From Pseudarthrobacter cellobiosi (GTDB lineage Bacteria > Actinomycetota > Actinomycetes > Actinomycetales > Micrococcaceae), in the NCBI RefSeq assembly GCF_023913755.1, contig NZ_JAMXBJ010000046.1:101923-165922 (forward strand): a stretch of 64,000 nt of DNA, read 5' to 3'. Positions 25,656 to 33,902 of this stretch are shown piece after piece (the first letter of the stretch is position 1; each line of letters begins with the position of its first letter). Under the pieces are notes generated by a model that saw only the letters and a list, made by a program, of their open reading frames with translations, searched no databases and was not told the DNA's origin. A program made the translations under genes and the position numbers.

Positions 25656-26128
25656 AGCAGTGCCTCCCTCTCGGCGACGGCAGGGGCTCCGGCCTTCACC
25701 GGCGGCGCCACGTAGACATCGGTTACTTCGACATTGACTTCAATGACCTGCAGGCCGACGAGTTCCTCGACCGCGCGGTAAACGGCTGATCTGACCTGAT
25801 CGGCCAGGGAATGCAGGGGCGTGCCGTAGGAGGCCACCAGGCTGATGTCCACTGCCACCTGTGTCTCGCCGACCTCTGCGCGGACACCTGCAGCATGGTC
25901 CGAACCGCCGACGGCGTCCCGGATGGCTCCCAGCGCCCGGGACGGGGCCGAGCCCAAAGAATAGACACCGGGCACGGCACGGGCCGCAATGCCGGCAACT
26001 TTTGCCACGGCGGTCTCAGCGATCACGGTGCGGCCATGCCCGGGTACGGGCGCCTGGCTGGCGGCATTGTGGCTGGCAGCCAACTGGCGCTCGACGCCCG
26101 CATCGGGTTGTGGGTTCTGGTATTCCAT
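25652..26128 (-). CDS. Asp23/Gls24 family envelope stress protein
   Basis: 158 aa, first gene of the cluster. ATG at 26128 after AAGGGGAG; in-frame starts further upstream read through the repeat region and are rejected. The Asp23 core is complete: GRTVIAETAVAKVAGIAARAVPGVYSLG, VAVDISLVASYGTPLHSLADQVRSAVYRAVEEL and VIEVNVEVTDVYV. In Staphylococcus aureus Asp23 is abundant, membrane-associated through AmaP and linked to cell-wall stress. No obvious promoter can be named in the 86 bp upstream. Confidence 0.88.
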   Translation of the reverse strand: MEYQNPQPDAGVERQLAASHNAASQAPVPGHGRTVIAETAVAKVAGIAARAVPGVYSLGSAPSRALGAIRDAVGGSDHAAGVRAEVGETQVAVDISLVASYGTPLHSLADQVRSAVYRAVEELVGLQVIEVNVEVTDVYVAPPVKAGAPAVAEREALL

Positions 26129-26214
26129 CAGGCACTCCCCTTCTATTGCTCCCAACCCTATCTCCTGCGTGCGCAGGGGTGCCCGCATGGATGGTCCGGG
26201 TTGCCGATGGCCCG

Positions 26215-26258
26215 GGGTTAAAGAAGAAAACACCAGTTCGGAAGAACTGATGTTTCCC
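26215..26258. repeat. Terminator-like direct repeat, copy 1
   Basis: 44 bp, beginning GGGTTAAAGAAGAAAA and containing the hairpin ACCAGTTC-GGAA-GAACTGAT flanked by A and T tracts. It matches copy 2 at 26555-26599 apart from one inserted G and two substitutions, one of them in the loop. Confidence 0.85.
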
Positions 26259-26313
26259 GGGGTCCGCATGCCGCTCGACGAGCGAGCTGGCGGCTACTTG
26301 CCGTATTCGATCG

Positions 26314-26574
26314 CTAGGCCCATGAGGGAATGTATCGGGCGTACTTCTTCGCTACGCCGTAGCTCACATCCTGTTTGATGAGTCCTTGTTCGATGGCAGC
26401 GCTGATTATTTGTGAGGTAGTCGAGGACTTGTCAGGTCCCAGCCCAAACCGCTTGCGCAGTGACGCATTGGTCATGTGGTCGCTGGCCAAATACCGCAAA
26501 ACGCGTTCCAGAACGTGGTGCATTCCCGGAATCCTGATGGCCCCACCAGCTGCCGGGTTAAAGAAGAAAAGCAC
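26314..26574 (-). pseudogene. C-terminal fragment of an AlbA_2/RecG-like ATP-binding protein
   Basis: The reading frame encodes HHVLERVLRYLASDHMTN, ASLRKRFGLGPDKSSTTSQI, ISAAIEQGLIKQD and KKYARYIPSWA. This is the winged-helix C-terminus of COG2865-type proteins (Schlafen AlbA_2 domain regulators), whose full length is over 400 residues. The first in-frame methionine before the match is at 26523; the longer frame up to 26574 only translates copy 2 of the flanking repeat. The fragment lies exactly between two copies of that repeat beside tRNA-Phe, as expected for a leftover of an integrated island. Confidence 0.65.
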
Positions 26575-26599
26575 CAGTTCCGAAGAACTGATGCTTCCC
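26555..26599. repeat. Terminator-like direct repeat, copy 2 (next to tRNA-Phe)
   Basis: 45 bp matching copy 1 at 26215-26258. On the minus strand it follows the 3' end of tRNA-Phe after 2 bp and forms AAGCATCAGTTC-loop-GAACTGGTGCTT ahead of a TTTTCTTCTTT tract, a classic intrinsic terminator for the tRNA transcript. Confidence 0.85.
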
Positions 26600-26601
26600 A
26601 G

Positions 26602-26677
26602 TGGTGGCTCCGACCGGCGTCGATCCGGTGACCTTTCGATTTTCAGTCGAACGCTCTACCAACTGAGCTACAGAGCC
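26602..26677 (-). tRNA. tRNA-Phe (GAA)
   Basis: Minus-strand cloverleaf starting GGCTCTGTAGCTCAGTTGG, anticodon loop CTGAAAA with GAA, T-loop GGATCGACGCC, acceptor CGGAGCC, then ACCA. The 3' CCA is encoded (26602-26604). Confidence 0.95.
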
Positions 26678-26725
26678 TAGGTGACATGTCACCTTGACCG
26701 CCGGAATTTCTTCTGGCAATCAGAG

Positions 26726-26799
26726 CGACCCTGACGGGACTTGAACCCGCGACCTCCGCCGTGACAGGGCGGCGCGCTAACCAACTGCGCTACAGGGCC
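26726..26799 (-). tRNA. tRNA-Asp (GTC)
   Basis: 74 nt. Acceptor GGCCCTG pairs with CAGGGTC, D-arm GCGCAGTTGGTTAGCGC, anticodon loop CTGTCAC giving GTC, T-arm CGGGTTCAAGTCCCG. CCA is not encoded. 48 bp upstream of tRNA-Phe on the same strand. Confidence 0.96.
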
Positions 26800-26890
26800 T
26801 TGATTTTTCTTGCTTCGCGGCATCGCTACCGCTTTTTTCAAGGCTTCCAGCTTACCAGACCTTTTAAGCCTGCCAGACCACTTCCTTGCG

Positions 26891-26963
26891 TACCCCCAAC
26901 GGGATTCGAACCCGTGCCGCCGCCGTGAAAGGGCGGTGTCCTAGGCCGCTAGACGATGGGGGC
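26891..26963 (-). tRNA. tRNA-Glu (TTC)
   Basis: 73 nt. Acceptor GCCCCCA, anticodon loop CTTTCAC giving TTC, T-arm CGGGTTCGAATCCCG, discriminator A; CCA not encoded. First of three tRNAs reading Glu-Asp-Phe on the minus strand. Confidence 0.95.
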
Positions 26964-27129
26964 CAGAACCCGTTCGGCACAAAATAAAAGGCTTCGAGCC
27001 GAGGCTCTCAGTCTTTCGTTTGCAGTTGCTCCGAACTGGACTCTAAAACTATAGGGCCTCGGCGGGAATAACTCAAAATCGGCTCCCAGACACCTGACCG
27101 AAGCCGCCGATACAGGCGAAGATGGACAG

Positions 27130-28179
27130 ATGGATGCCGTCGCCGCGCTCAATGAAATTGCTTTCTGGTTGGAACGGGAACGCGCTGCCGCCTTCAAGGT
27201 CCAGGCTTTCCGGAAGGCGGCCGGGATCATCGCCGGGCTTGACCCTTCCGACGTGACGGCCCGGGCCCGTGACGGCAGGCTCAAGAGCATGAAGGGCATC
27301 GGTGACAGGACCTACCAGGTGGTCCGGCAGGCAGTGGACGGCGAGGTGCCCGAGTACCTTGAGGGCCTTCGCCAGCGCAGCGCGGCGCCCCTGGCGGACG
27401 GCGGGGCCGAGCTCCACGCAGCACTCCGCGGCGACCTCCACAGTCACAGCGATTGGTCCGACGGCGGCTCACCCATCCAGCTCATGGCAGACGCCGCGCG
27501 CCTGCTGGGCCGCGAGTACCTGGCCCTGACAGACCACTCTCCGAACCTGACCATCGCCAACGGGCTCAGCGCCGAGCGCCTGACCGAACAGCTCGACGTT
27601 GTGGCTACCGTCAACGCCGCCGCCGCAGTTGACGGCAAAAAGGACGGATTCCGGCTCCTGACCGGCATCGAGGTGGACATCCTGGAATCCGGCGAACTGG
27701 ACCAGTCGCCGGACATGCTGGAACGGCTGGATATTGTGGTGGCCAGCGTCCACTCCAAGCTTCGGGCGGACCGCGACACGATGACCCAGCGGATGCTCCA
27801 GGGCATCCAGAACCCCCAGACCAACGTGCTCGGCCACTGCACCGGACGCCTGGTGGAGGGCTCCCGTGGCACGCGGCCGCAATCGGACTTCGACGCCCGG
27901 GAGGTCTTCGCGGCGTGCGCGGAATCCAACGTGGCGGTAGAAATCAACTCCCGCCCCGAGCGGCAGGACCCGCCGGATGACCTGATCCAGCTGGCCCTCG
28001 ACGCCGGCTGCCTGTTCTCGATCGACAGCGACGCCCACGCTCCGGGCCAGCTCGACTTCCTCCAGTACGGGGCTGCCCGCGCCGCGCATAACAACATTCC
28101 CGCGGAGCGCATTGTGACCACCTGGCCCCTGGAGCAGCTGCTGGAGTGGTCGGCCCGGGATTGGCAGAAACTCGACTAG
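27130..28179 (+). CDS. PHP-domain metal-dependent phosphoesterase with HhH N-terminus
   Basis: 349 aa. The N-terminal 90 residues (NEIAFWLERERAAAFKVQAFRKAA and LKSMKGIGDRTYQVV) match the helix-hairpin-helix region found in PolX polymerases. The PHP domain follows from about residue 98: GDLHSHSDWSDG, LALTDHSPN, TGIEVDIL, VVASVHSKL, NVLGHCTGR and SIDSDAHAPGQ supply the trinuclear metal ligands. The polymerase palm is absent, so it is a PolX-like phosphoesterase rather than a polymerase. Role probably in DNA repair or histidinol-phosphate-like chemistry; not resolved. Monocistronic, 48 bp before the next gene. Confidence 0.85.
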   Translation: MDAVAALNEIAFWLERERAAAFKVQAFRKAAGIIAGLDPSDVTARARDGRLKSMKGIGDRTYQVVRQAVDGEVPEYLEGLRQRSAAPLADGGAELHAALRGDLHSHSDWSDGGSPIQLMADAARLLGREYLALTDHSPNLTIANGLSAERLTEQLDVVATVNAAAAVDGKKDGFRLLTGIEVDILESGELDQSPDMLERLDIVVASVHSKLRADRDTMTQRMLQGIQNPQTNVLGHCTGRLVEGSRGTRPQSDFDAREVFAACAESNVAVEINSRPERQDPPDDLIQLALDAGCLFSIDSDAHAPGQLDFLQYGAARAAHNNIPAERIVTTWPLEQLLEWSARDWQKLD

Positions 28180-28232
28180 ACGTGACCGATTCCCGCCAGC
28201 TGCCGGCGTCGCCCCGGGGATAGATTGGCAGC

Positions 28233-29177
28233 ATGGCTTCAAGCACCCCTCCCAGCGCAGCAACAACAACGGCGCTTCGCCCACCACCTGGCCGAACAAA
28301 TGCGCTCGGCGTCGCCGCCGTGGTGGTCACCGTGGTGCTCTGGGCTTCGGCGTTCGTGGGGATCCGGGCCATCGGCCCCACCTTCTCCCCCGGATCCCTG
28401 ACCCTGGGCAGGCTGGCGGTTGCCGCCGTCGTGCTCGGTGCACTGGTGCTGCCGCAGCTGGCCAAGAGCAGAGGGCTGCCGCAAGGCCGCGAATGGTGGC
28501 CCATCCTGGGGTACGGCGTGATGTGGTTCGGCGGCTACAACGTGGCCCTGAACGCGGCGGAACACCTGCTGGACGCCGGGACCGCCGCGCTGCTGATCAA
28601 CGTCAACCCCATCCTCGTTGCCATCATGGCCGGTTTCTTCCTGAAGGAGGGCTTCCCGCGCTGGCTGATTATCGGGAGCCTGGTGGCGTTCGGCGGGGTG
28701 GCGCTGATCGCGCTCGGATCCGGCTCAGGTTCCGGGGAACGTTCGACGGCGGATGTGGCGGGCGTGCTGCTCTGCCTCCTTGCCGCCGTGCTCGCCGCCG
28801 TCAGCGTCATCATCCAGAAGCCGGTGTTGCGGAAGTTCCCGGCGGGCCAGGCCACCTGGTTCGGCATCATGGTGGGGGCGGTCTGCTGCCTGCCCTTCAG
28901 CGGCCAGCTGGTGTCCGAACTGCAGTCCGCCCCGCTGCCGGCAACACTGGGCCTGGTGTATCTGGGCGTCTTCCCCACCGCCATTGCATTCACCACGTGG
29001 GCCTACGCGCTGTCGCTGATTGACGCCGGAAAACTGGCGGCCACCACCTACCTGGTGCCGGGCACCACCATCCTGATCTCCTGGCTGGTCCTCAGCGAAG
29101 TCCCCGCCGTGCTGGGCCTCGTAGGCGGGGTGGTCTGCCTGGTGGGTGTGGGCCTGACGCGCCGCAGGTCCCGGTAG
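28233..29177 (+). CDS. EamA/DMT-family transporter
   Basis: 314 aa with ten predicted spans in two EamA repeats. The first starts LGVAAVVVTVVLWASAFVGIRAIG and the second with STADVAGVLLCLLAAVLAAVSVII. Conserved TAALLINVNPILVAIMAGFFL and TTYLVPGTTILISWLVLSE mark the repeat ends. Family members export amino acids or metabolites; substrate unknown. Converges on the methyltransferase gene with 17 bp between stops. Confidence 0.85.
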   Translation: MASSTPPSAATTTALRPPPGRTNALGVAAVVVTVVLWASAFVGIRAIGPTFSPGSLTLGRLAVAAVVLGALVLPQLAKSRGLPQGREWWPILGYGVMWFGGYNVALNAAEHLLDAGTAALLINVNPILVAIMAGFFLKEGFPRWLIIGSLVAFGGVALIALGSGSGSGERSTADVAGVLLCLLAAVLAAVSVIIQKPVLRKFPAGQATWFGIMVGAVCCLPFSGQLVSELQSAPLPATLGLVYLGVFPTAIAFTTWAYALSLIDAGKLAATTYLVPGTTILISWLVLSEVPAVLGLVGGVVCLVGVGLTRRRSR

Positions 29178-29194
29178 GAGCGGTCCATTCAGCG

Positions 29195-29815
29195 TCAGGA
29201 GCGCTTCACTGCCGTGCCCGCGATGATCGGCGTGGCCAGGGCAACAGCCGGAGCCTCCAACCTGCTGACTTCCGTGAATTCGAACCCGGCTTCGCCGATG
29301 GATGCCACCGTGTTCCGGTTGAGGTGGCACCCGGGCGCCACGCAGCGGCCCCACAGACCGTCCAGCCTGTCCTGCCAGCGGGCCGCACGGCCCTGTCCGC
29401 GGACATGTTCCAGCACCGCAAGGGTACCTCCGGGTTTGAGCACCCTGCGGGCCTCCAACAGGGCAAGCCGCTGATCCGGCACCGAGCACAGCACCAGGGT
29501 GAAAACGACGGCGTCAGCTGTCCCGTCCGGCAGGGGCAGGTGCTCCGCATCAGCGTCGGAAACCTCCACCGGAACGGGCGACTCCCCCAGACGTGCCCTC
29601 AATCTGGCCCGCATGTAGGGATCCGGTTCCACAAGGATTACGCGGTCAGCATGGCGGAAGTGCCGCAGGTTGGCCCCGGTGCCAGCGCCGACGTCCACCA
29701 CTGTTCCCGCCAGCGCGGAGAGCAGACGCGCCCGGCGCGGAGACAGCTCCCTGCGCTCTACAGAGGCCGACAACGTGTCGTACATGGCGGCAAAAACGCG
29801 ATGGCGGACGGACAT
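29195..29815 (-). CDS. Class I SAM-dependent methyltransferase
   Basis: 206 aa. ATG at 29815 chosen because GAGGAG lies 5 bp before it; an in-frame GTG at 29827 falls on that site. Motif I is VVDVGAGTGANLRHF, acidic end of strand 2 is VEPDPYMRARL, then DADAEHLPLPDGTADAV and the post-motif RVLKPGGTLAVLEHV. This is the UbiE/Methyltransf_11 type. Acceptor unknown. Confidence 0.85.
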   Translation of the reverse strand: MSVRHRVFAAMYDTLSASVERRELSPRRARLLSALAGTVVDVGAGTGANLRHFRHADRVILVEPDPYMRARLRARLGESPVPVEVSDADAEHLPLPDGTADAVVFTLVLCSVPDQRLALLEARRVLKPGGTLAVLEHVRGQGRAARWQDRLDGLWGRCVAPGCHLNRNTVASIGEAGFEFTEVSRLEAPAVALATPIIAGTAVKRS

Positions 29816-29887
29816 CCGGCTCCTCACAGGCGGTCAGGGATCGGATTCAGTATGCGCGCCAACCCGGCTGCGGACTAGAGTCTGCTT

Positions 29888-30316
29888 ATGCCCGTCAACC
29901 TGCCGCCCGGCCTGCCCATCATCCCCGATGGCCCGCAAGAGTCCGGTCCGTTTGAGATGTCCGCTGACGATTTCGAAGCCGCCGTCACGGATGCCCTGGG
30001 CCTGATCCCCGCCAAGCTTGCGGCCGCCATGGACAACGTGGCGGTGTTTGTCGAGGACGACTACGTGCCCGGCCCGGGCGAGGACCCGGACACCGTTCTG
30101 CTGGGCCTCTATGAGGGTGTTCCCTTGACGGAGCGGGATTCCTGGTGGGACGCCGGTTCGCTGCCGGACCGGATCACCATCTTCCGCCAACCCATCCTGG
30201 ACATCTGCGGGTCCCGCGACGAGGTGATCCAGGAAGTGGCCGTGACGGTGGTCCACGAGATCGCCCACCACTTCGGCATCGATGACCGGCGGCTGCACGA
30301 GCTCGGCTGGGACTAG
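29888..30316 (+). CDS. Small zincin-like metallopeptidase
   Basis: 142 aa of the DUF/Zincin_1 (PF06262-like) group. The catalytic motif HEIAHHFGIDD with two zinc-binding His and the Glu base sits near the C-terminus (residues about 126-136). The N-terminal half contains FEAAVTDALGLIPAKLAAAMDNVAVFVEDD, typical of this family. No signal peptide, so cytoplasmic. Ends 10 bp before the CDF exporter. Substrate unknown. Confidence 0.85.
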   Translation: MPVNLPPGLPIIPDGPQESGPFEMSADDFEAAVTDALGLIPAKLAAAMDNVAVFVEDDYVPGPGEDPDTVLLGLYEGVPLTERDSWWDAGSLPDRITIFRQPILDICGSRDEVIQEVAVTVVHEIAHHFGIDDRRLHELGWD

Positions 30317-30326
30317 CCTTGTAGGC

Positions 30327-31247
30327 ATGGGACACGACCACAGCCACACACACGGGATCACGGCAACAGGACGGCACCGCAAACGGCTCATCGCCGTCCT
30401 GACCATCACCCTTGCGGTGGTGGTGGTCCAGGTGATCGGCGCGGCACTGTCCGGATCATTGGCCCTGCTGGCGGACGCTGGCCACATGCTCTCCGACGCG
30501 GCAGGCGTGACCATCGCGCTCCTGGCTGCCTGGATCGCCGGACGCCCGGCGAGTGACCAGCGGACCTACGGCTACCAGCGTGCAGAGGTCCTGGCCGCCC
30601 TGGCCAACGCCCTGATCCTGATTGTCATCTCGGTGGTCATCTTCACCGAGGCCATCCGGCGGATCGGCTCGGCGCCCGAGGTCCACACCGACATCATGCT
30701 CTTCGCCGCTATCCTGGGCGCGGTGGCCAACCTCGTTTCGCTGCTGATCCTGCGCGGCGCGCACCAGGACAGCCTGAACGTCCGGGGCGCCTACCTTGAG
30801 GTGCTGGGTGACCTGCTGGGCTCAGTCGCTGTCATCGTTGCTGCCCTCGTCATCATGTTCACCGGCTACCAGGCCGCCGATACGATCGCCTCCGTGCTCA
30901 TCGCCCTGATGATCCTGCCTCGGGCCTGGAGCCTGCTGCGGGATGTGGTGGACGTCCTCCTGGAGGCAACCCCGAAAGGCGTGGAGGTGCAGATGATCCG
31001 CGAACACATCCTCAGCGTTGAAGGAGTAGTCGACGTCCATGACATCCACATCTGGACCATCACGTCCGGCGTGCCGGTGTTTTCGGCCCACGTGGTGGTG
31101 GAGGACGGCGTCCTTAATGCCCGCGGCGCCGACCAGCTCCTGGACAAGCTCACCACCTGCCTGGGCTCCCACTTTGACACCGAGCACTGCACTTTCCAGC
31201 TGGAACCCGCCAGCCACTCAGAGCACGAATCGCGCCAGCACGCCTGA
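30327..31247 (+). CDS. czcD: Cation diffusion facilitator metal exporter (CzcD-like)
   Basis: 306 aa. ATG at 30327 starts the His-rich tail MGHDHSHTHG. Six spans follow, with the metal-site motifs LLADAGHMLSDAAG in span 2 and GAYLEVLGDLLGSVAV in span 5 (HxxxD and LxxxD). The cytoplasmic ferredoxin-like domain has DVHDIHIWTITSG and a His-containing C-tail. This pattern fits zinc or cobalt efflux coupled to protons. No metal-responsive regulator is adjacent. Confidence 0.9.
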   Translation: MGHDHSHTHGITATGRHRKRLIAVLTITLAVVVVQVIGAALSGSLALLADAGHMLSDAAGVTIALLAAWIAGRPASDQRTYGYQRAEVLAALANALILIVISVVIFTEAIRRIGSAPEVHTDIMLFAAILGAVANLVSLLILRGAHQDSLNVRGAYLEVLGDLLGSVAVIVAALVIMFTGYQAADTIASVLIALMILPRAWSLLRDVVDVLLEATPKGVEVQMIREHILSVEGVVDVHDIHIWTITSGVPVFSAHVVVEDGVLNARGADQLLDKLTTCLGSHFDTEHCTFQLEPASHSEHESRQHA

Positions 31248-31458
31248 CCCTTGCGGCGGACGACACAGGGACGGCCTCCGACACGCCGGTCCAGATGTGC
31301 CGGAATCGCACTCTTGTTGTTTATGTTATTGATGTGACCAGTGTTGCCAAAGTGCACACGCTCACGTAGCCTCGGACTGCTGGGAGATCAGCAGAGGGGC
31401 CCCTTGTGCCGCCACCAGACCTCGCTCCCCCAGCCTTACTGCGTGCGAGGTTCTGCGA

Positions 31459-32868
31459 ATGGGTTTGACCGGATCCGGCCTGAAGGCCGCCGTACTGTGC
31501 ACCGCCGTCGTACTTTTCGGCACCCTGACCCTCCCCGCCCAGGCAGCGCCGCTACCGCAGGCTCCAACACTCCAGCGCCCGGCGTCGCCGGAACTTCCCA
31601 CCCCGGGGGACATTGCCACGGCTAAGGCGAGTGAACGCGCGACGGCGGATCAGGTCGCCGTCATCGAGCGCCTCCTGGCCGACGCCACCAGCGCCCAGCA
31701 AGCCACGTTTGCCTTGTCGCTGCAGGCCAACAACGCCTACGGCGAAGCCTTGGTTGAACTGCAGGACCGCAGGATGACGGCGGAAGCGGCCACGGCCAAG
31801 GCCGCCGCTGCGACGCACGAGCAGGACAGGACCCGGAAGCAGGTAGGCCAGCTCGCCGGTGACCTCTACCGCAACGGCGGGCTGAACCCGACGCTGGGCA
31901 CGTTCGTCAGCGGCAACGCCGAAGCCCTGCATCAGGCCGCGACGCTGCAAGCCATTTCGGCCAGCCGGAGCCGCGCCTTCGAAGCGGCCGCATCCGCAGC
32001 GTCCGCGGCGCAGTCCCTGACGGCCGCCGCCGACGACGCCAACCGGGCCTCCGATAACGCCGCCCAGAAGGCCGAAGCCCGCAAGGAAGAGGCCGAACAA
32101 GCCAACGCCACCCAGGCCAAGGCCGTAGCCGAAGCCGCGGCGCAACGGACAATCCTCGTGGATCAACTCGCCCAGCTGCGGAACACCACTGTTGCCCTCG
32201 AATCGGCACGCATTGACGCCTTGGACCGGCAGCGCGAGGACGCCAGGCTCGCTGCGGTGACGGCGGCTGCTGATCGGGCTGCGGCGGCGCAAGCAGCAGA
32301 CCGGCCTGCCGCCGGACCGGCCGCCGGCGGGAACCTGCCGGCCGCGCCGGCTCCCGCTCCAGTTCCAGCACCGGCTCCAGCACCCGCCCCTGCACCCGCT
32401 CCAGCTCCAGCTCCCGCGCCTGCACCGGCTCCGGCACCCGCGCCTGCACCAGCTCCGGCTCCAGCACCCGCGCCGGCTCCAGCCCCATCGCCGGGCGGTT
32501 CCAACGAGACTGCCATCTCCGTGGCGATGTCCAAGGTGGGGGCGCCGTACTTCTACCAGTACGGCGGGACCGGCCCCAACGGCTTTGACTGCTCCGGCCT
32601 CGTGCAAACGGCGTTCGCCGCCGCGGGCAAGTACCTGCCGCGCACCGCTGCGCAGCAGTACGCGGCAGCTCCCGTTCACGTGCCGATCTCCCAGGCGCGG
32701 CGTGGAGACCTGCTGGTCTGGGGCTCAGCGCCGGGCTTCTATCACGTGGCGATCTACCTGGGGAACGGCCAGGTGGTGCAGGCGCTGAATCCGGACGAGG
32801 GCATCGGCGTGACCCAGTTGAGCTGGATGGCCGGGATGCAGCTCCACCCTTACGCAGCCCGCTACTGA
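31459..32868 (+). CDS. Secreted NlpC/P60 peptidoglycan endopeptidase with coiled coil and Ala-Pro linker
   Basis: 469 aa. Signal peptide LKAAVLCTAVVLFGTLTLPAQAA ends near residue 30. Residues about 50-280 form a long Ala/Gln-rich coiled coil (ERATADQVAVIERLLADATS onward). A linker of about 55 residues (nt 32340-32490) is almost pure Ala-Pro. The C-terminal NlpC/P60 domain has the catalytic Cys in NGFDCSGLVQ, His in FYHVAIYLG and the third residue near NPDEG. This is the RipA/CwlO-like layout of cell-wall hydrolases acting in daughter-cell separation. The 5' region carries a small hairpin CTGCTG-GGAGAT-CAGCAG at 31378-31395. Confidence 0.9.
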   Translation: MGLTGSGLKAAVLCTAVVLFGTLTLPAQAAPLPQAPTLQRPASPELPTPGDIATAKASERATADQVAVIERLLADATSAQQATFALSLQANNAYGEALVELQDRRMTAEAATAKAAAATHEQDRTRKQVGQLAGDLYRNGGLNPTLGTFVSGNAEALHQAATLQAISASRSRAFEAAASAASAAQSLTAAADDANRASDNAAQKAEARKEEAEQANATQAKAVAEAAAQRTILVDQLAQLRNTTVALESARIDALDRQREDARLAAVTAAADRAAAAQAADRPAAGPAAGGNLPAAPAPAPVPAPAPAPAPAPAPAPAPAPAPAPAPAPAPAPAPAPAPAPAPSPGGSNETAISVAMSKVGAPYFYQYGGTGPNGFDCSGLVQTAFAAAGKYLPRTAAQQYAAAPVHVPISQARRGDLLVWGSAPGFYHVAIYLGNGQVVQALNPDEGIGVTQLSWMAGMQLHPYAARY

Positions 32869-32972
32869 CCGGGCCTGGGCTCCGGCCCGGGATTCCAGGC
32901 GCAGCGCTCCAGTCTCAGGGAGGAATGGCCCCAGGAGGAAGGCGCAGGCATGAAAGCTCAGGGCATTCAGCC

Positions 32973-33902
32973 TCAGGACAGAACGTCCTTGGTGACGAAC
33001 CGGCCATAGGCGAGCGCCCCGAAGACGGCGATGTAGCCCGCCTGCAGCAGCGCGTTGCTGGCAAAAGAGTCCCACAGCATCGGTTGGCGCAGGACGTCCG
33101 CGAAGCCGAACCAGTAATGCGTAAACAGCCAAGGGTGCAGCCATTCCAGCTGCGGCAATTGGTCCAGGACCTGCGAGACGACTGACAGCACCACAGTGGC
33201 AGCCATGGCGCCCACCGGGACCACCGTCAAGGTGGACAGGAACAGGCCGATCGCCGAGAGTCCGGCCAGGGACACCGCAAGGTAGGCAGCAATCAGGACC
33301 AGCCGCAGCGCGGCCTCAGGGGGCTGGACGACGTCGCCGGACAGGAGCGTCACCGGCCCAACAGGGAACAGCGAAGCTCCGATCGCCGCCCCGGCAAGGG
33401 CCACCGTGACGGGGGCGGCCAGGCAGAACGCCAGCGCTCCCGCGTATTTCACCAGCAGCAGGCGCACGCGCCCGGCGGGCGCCACCAACAGGTACCGCAG
33501 CGTGCCCAGGCTGGCCTCGCCGGCGATGGTATCGCCCGCCACGACGCCAATGGTCAGGGGCAGGAACAGCGGCACCGACACCAGCATCGCCGTGACCGCG
33601 ACAAACAGCCCGTTCTGGCTGATCCGGTCCAAGAAGGCAGGTCCCCTTCCGGGCGGAACGGATGACGAGAGCCGGACGGCGACGGCGATCAGCACCGGTA
33701 TCGCGGCAAGGGCCACCAGCATGGCCGCGGTCCGGCGACGCTGGAACAGCGTCTTCAGCTCAGACGCCAGCAGGGACAGGCTCGACGGCGCACCTGGAGC
33801 GCTCATGGGCCCGGAACCACTGCCGGTTTCGGAACCACTGCGGGCATCAGGAACGCTGCTGGCTGAAGGAAAACTACTGGCGTCGGAAGCACTATTGGGC
33901 AA
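32973..33902 (-). CDS. ABC-2 type transporter permease
   Basis: 309 aa. TTG start at 33902 is supported by a GGGGGAGGGG ribosome site just upstream and overlaps the ATPase stop by 11 bp. The first 45 residues are Ser/Gly-rich and disordered. Six spans follow, such as TAAMLVALAAIPVLIAVAVRL and LAGLSAIGLFLSTLTVVPVGAM. PGRGPAFLDRISQNG and GDTIAGEASLGTLRYLLVAP are typical of ABC-2 exporters. An alternative start is the ATG at 33806 (MSAPGA). Substrate unknown. Confidence 0.85.
   Translation of the reverse strand: MPNSASDASSFPSASSVPDARSGSETGSGSGPMSAPGAPSSLSLLASELKTLFQRRRTAAMLVALAAIPVLIAVAVRLSSSVPPGRGPAFLDRISQNGLFVAVTAMLVSVPLFLPLTIGVVAGDTIAGEASLGTLRYLLVAPAGRVRLLLVKYAGALAFCLAAPVTVALAGAAIGASLFPVGPVTLLSGDVVQPPEAALRLVLIAAYLAVSLAGLSAIGLFLSTLTVVPVGAMAATVVLSVVSQVLDQLPQLEWLHPWLFTHYWFGFADVLRQPMLWDSFASNALLQAGYIAVFGALAYGRFVTKDVLS

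Noticed and set aside
31341-31458. c-di-AMP riboswitch before the NlpC/P60 gene
   Set aside because: Such switches occur before wall hydrolases in actinobacteria, but I could not match the conserved core; only a small hairpin is visible.
32163-32534. Minus-strand frame coding for a Gly-Ala repeat protein
   Set aside because: It is the complement of the Ala-Pro linker of the NlpC/P60 protein.
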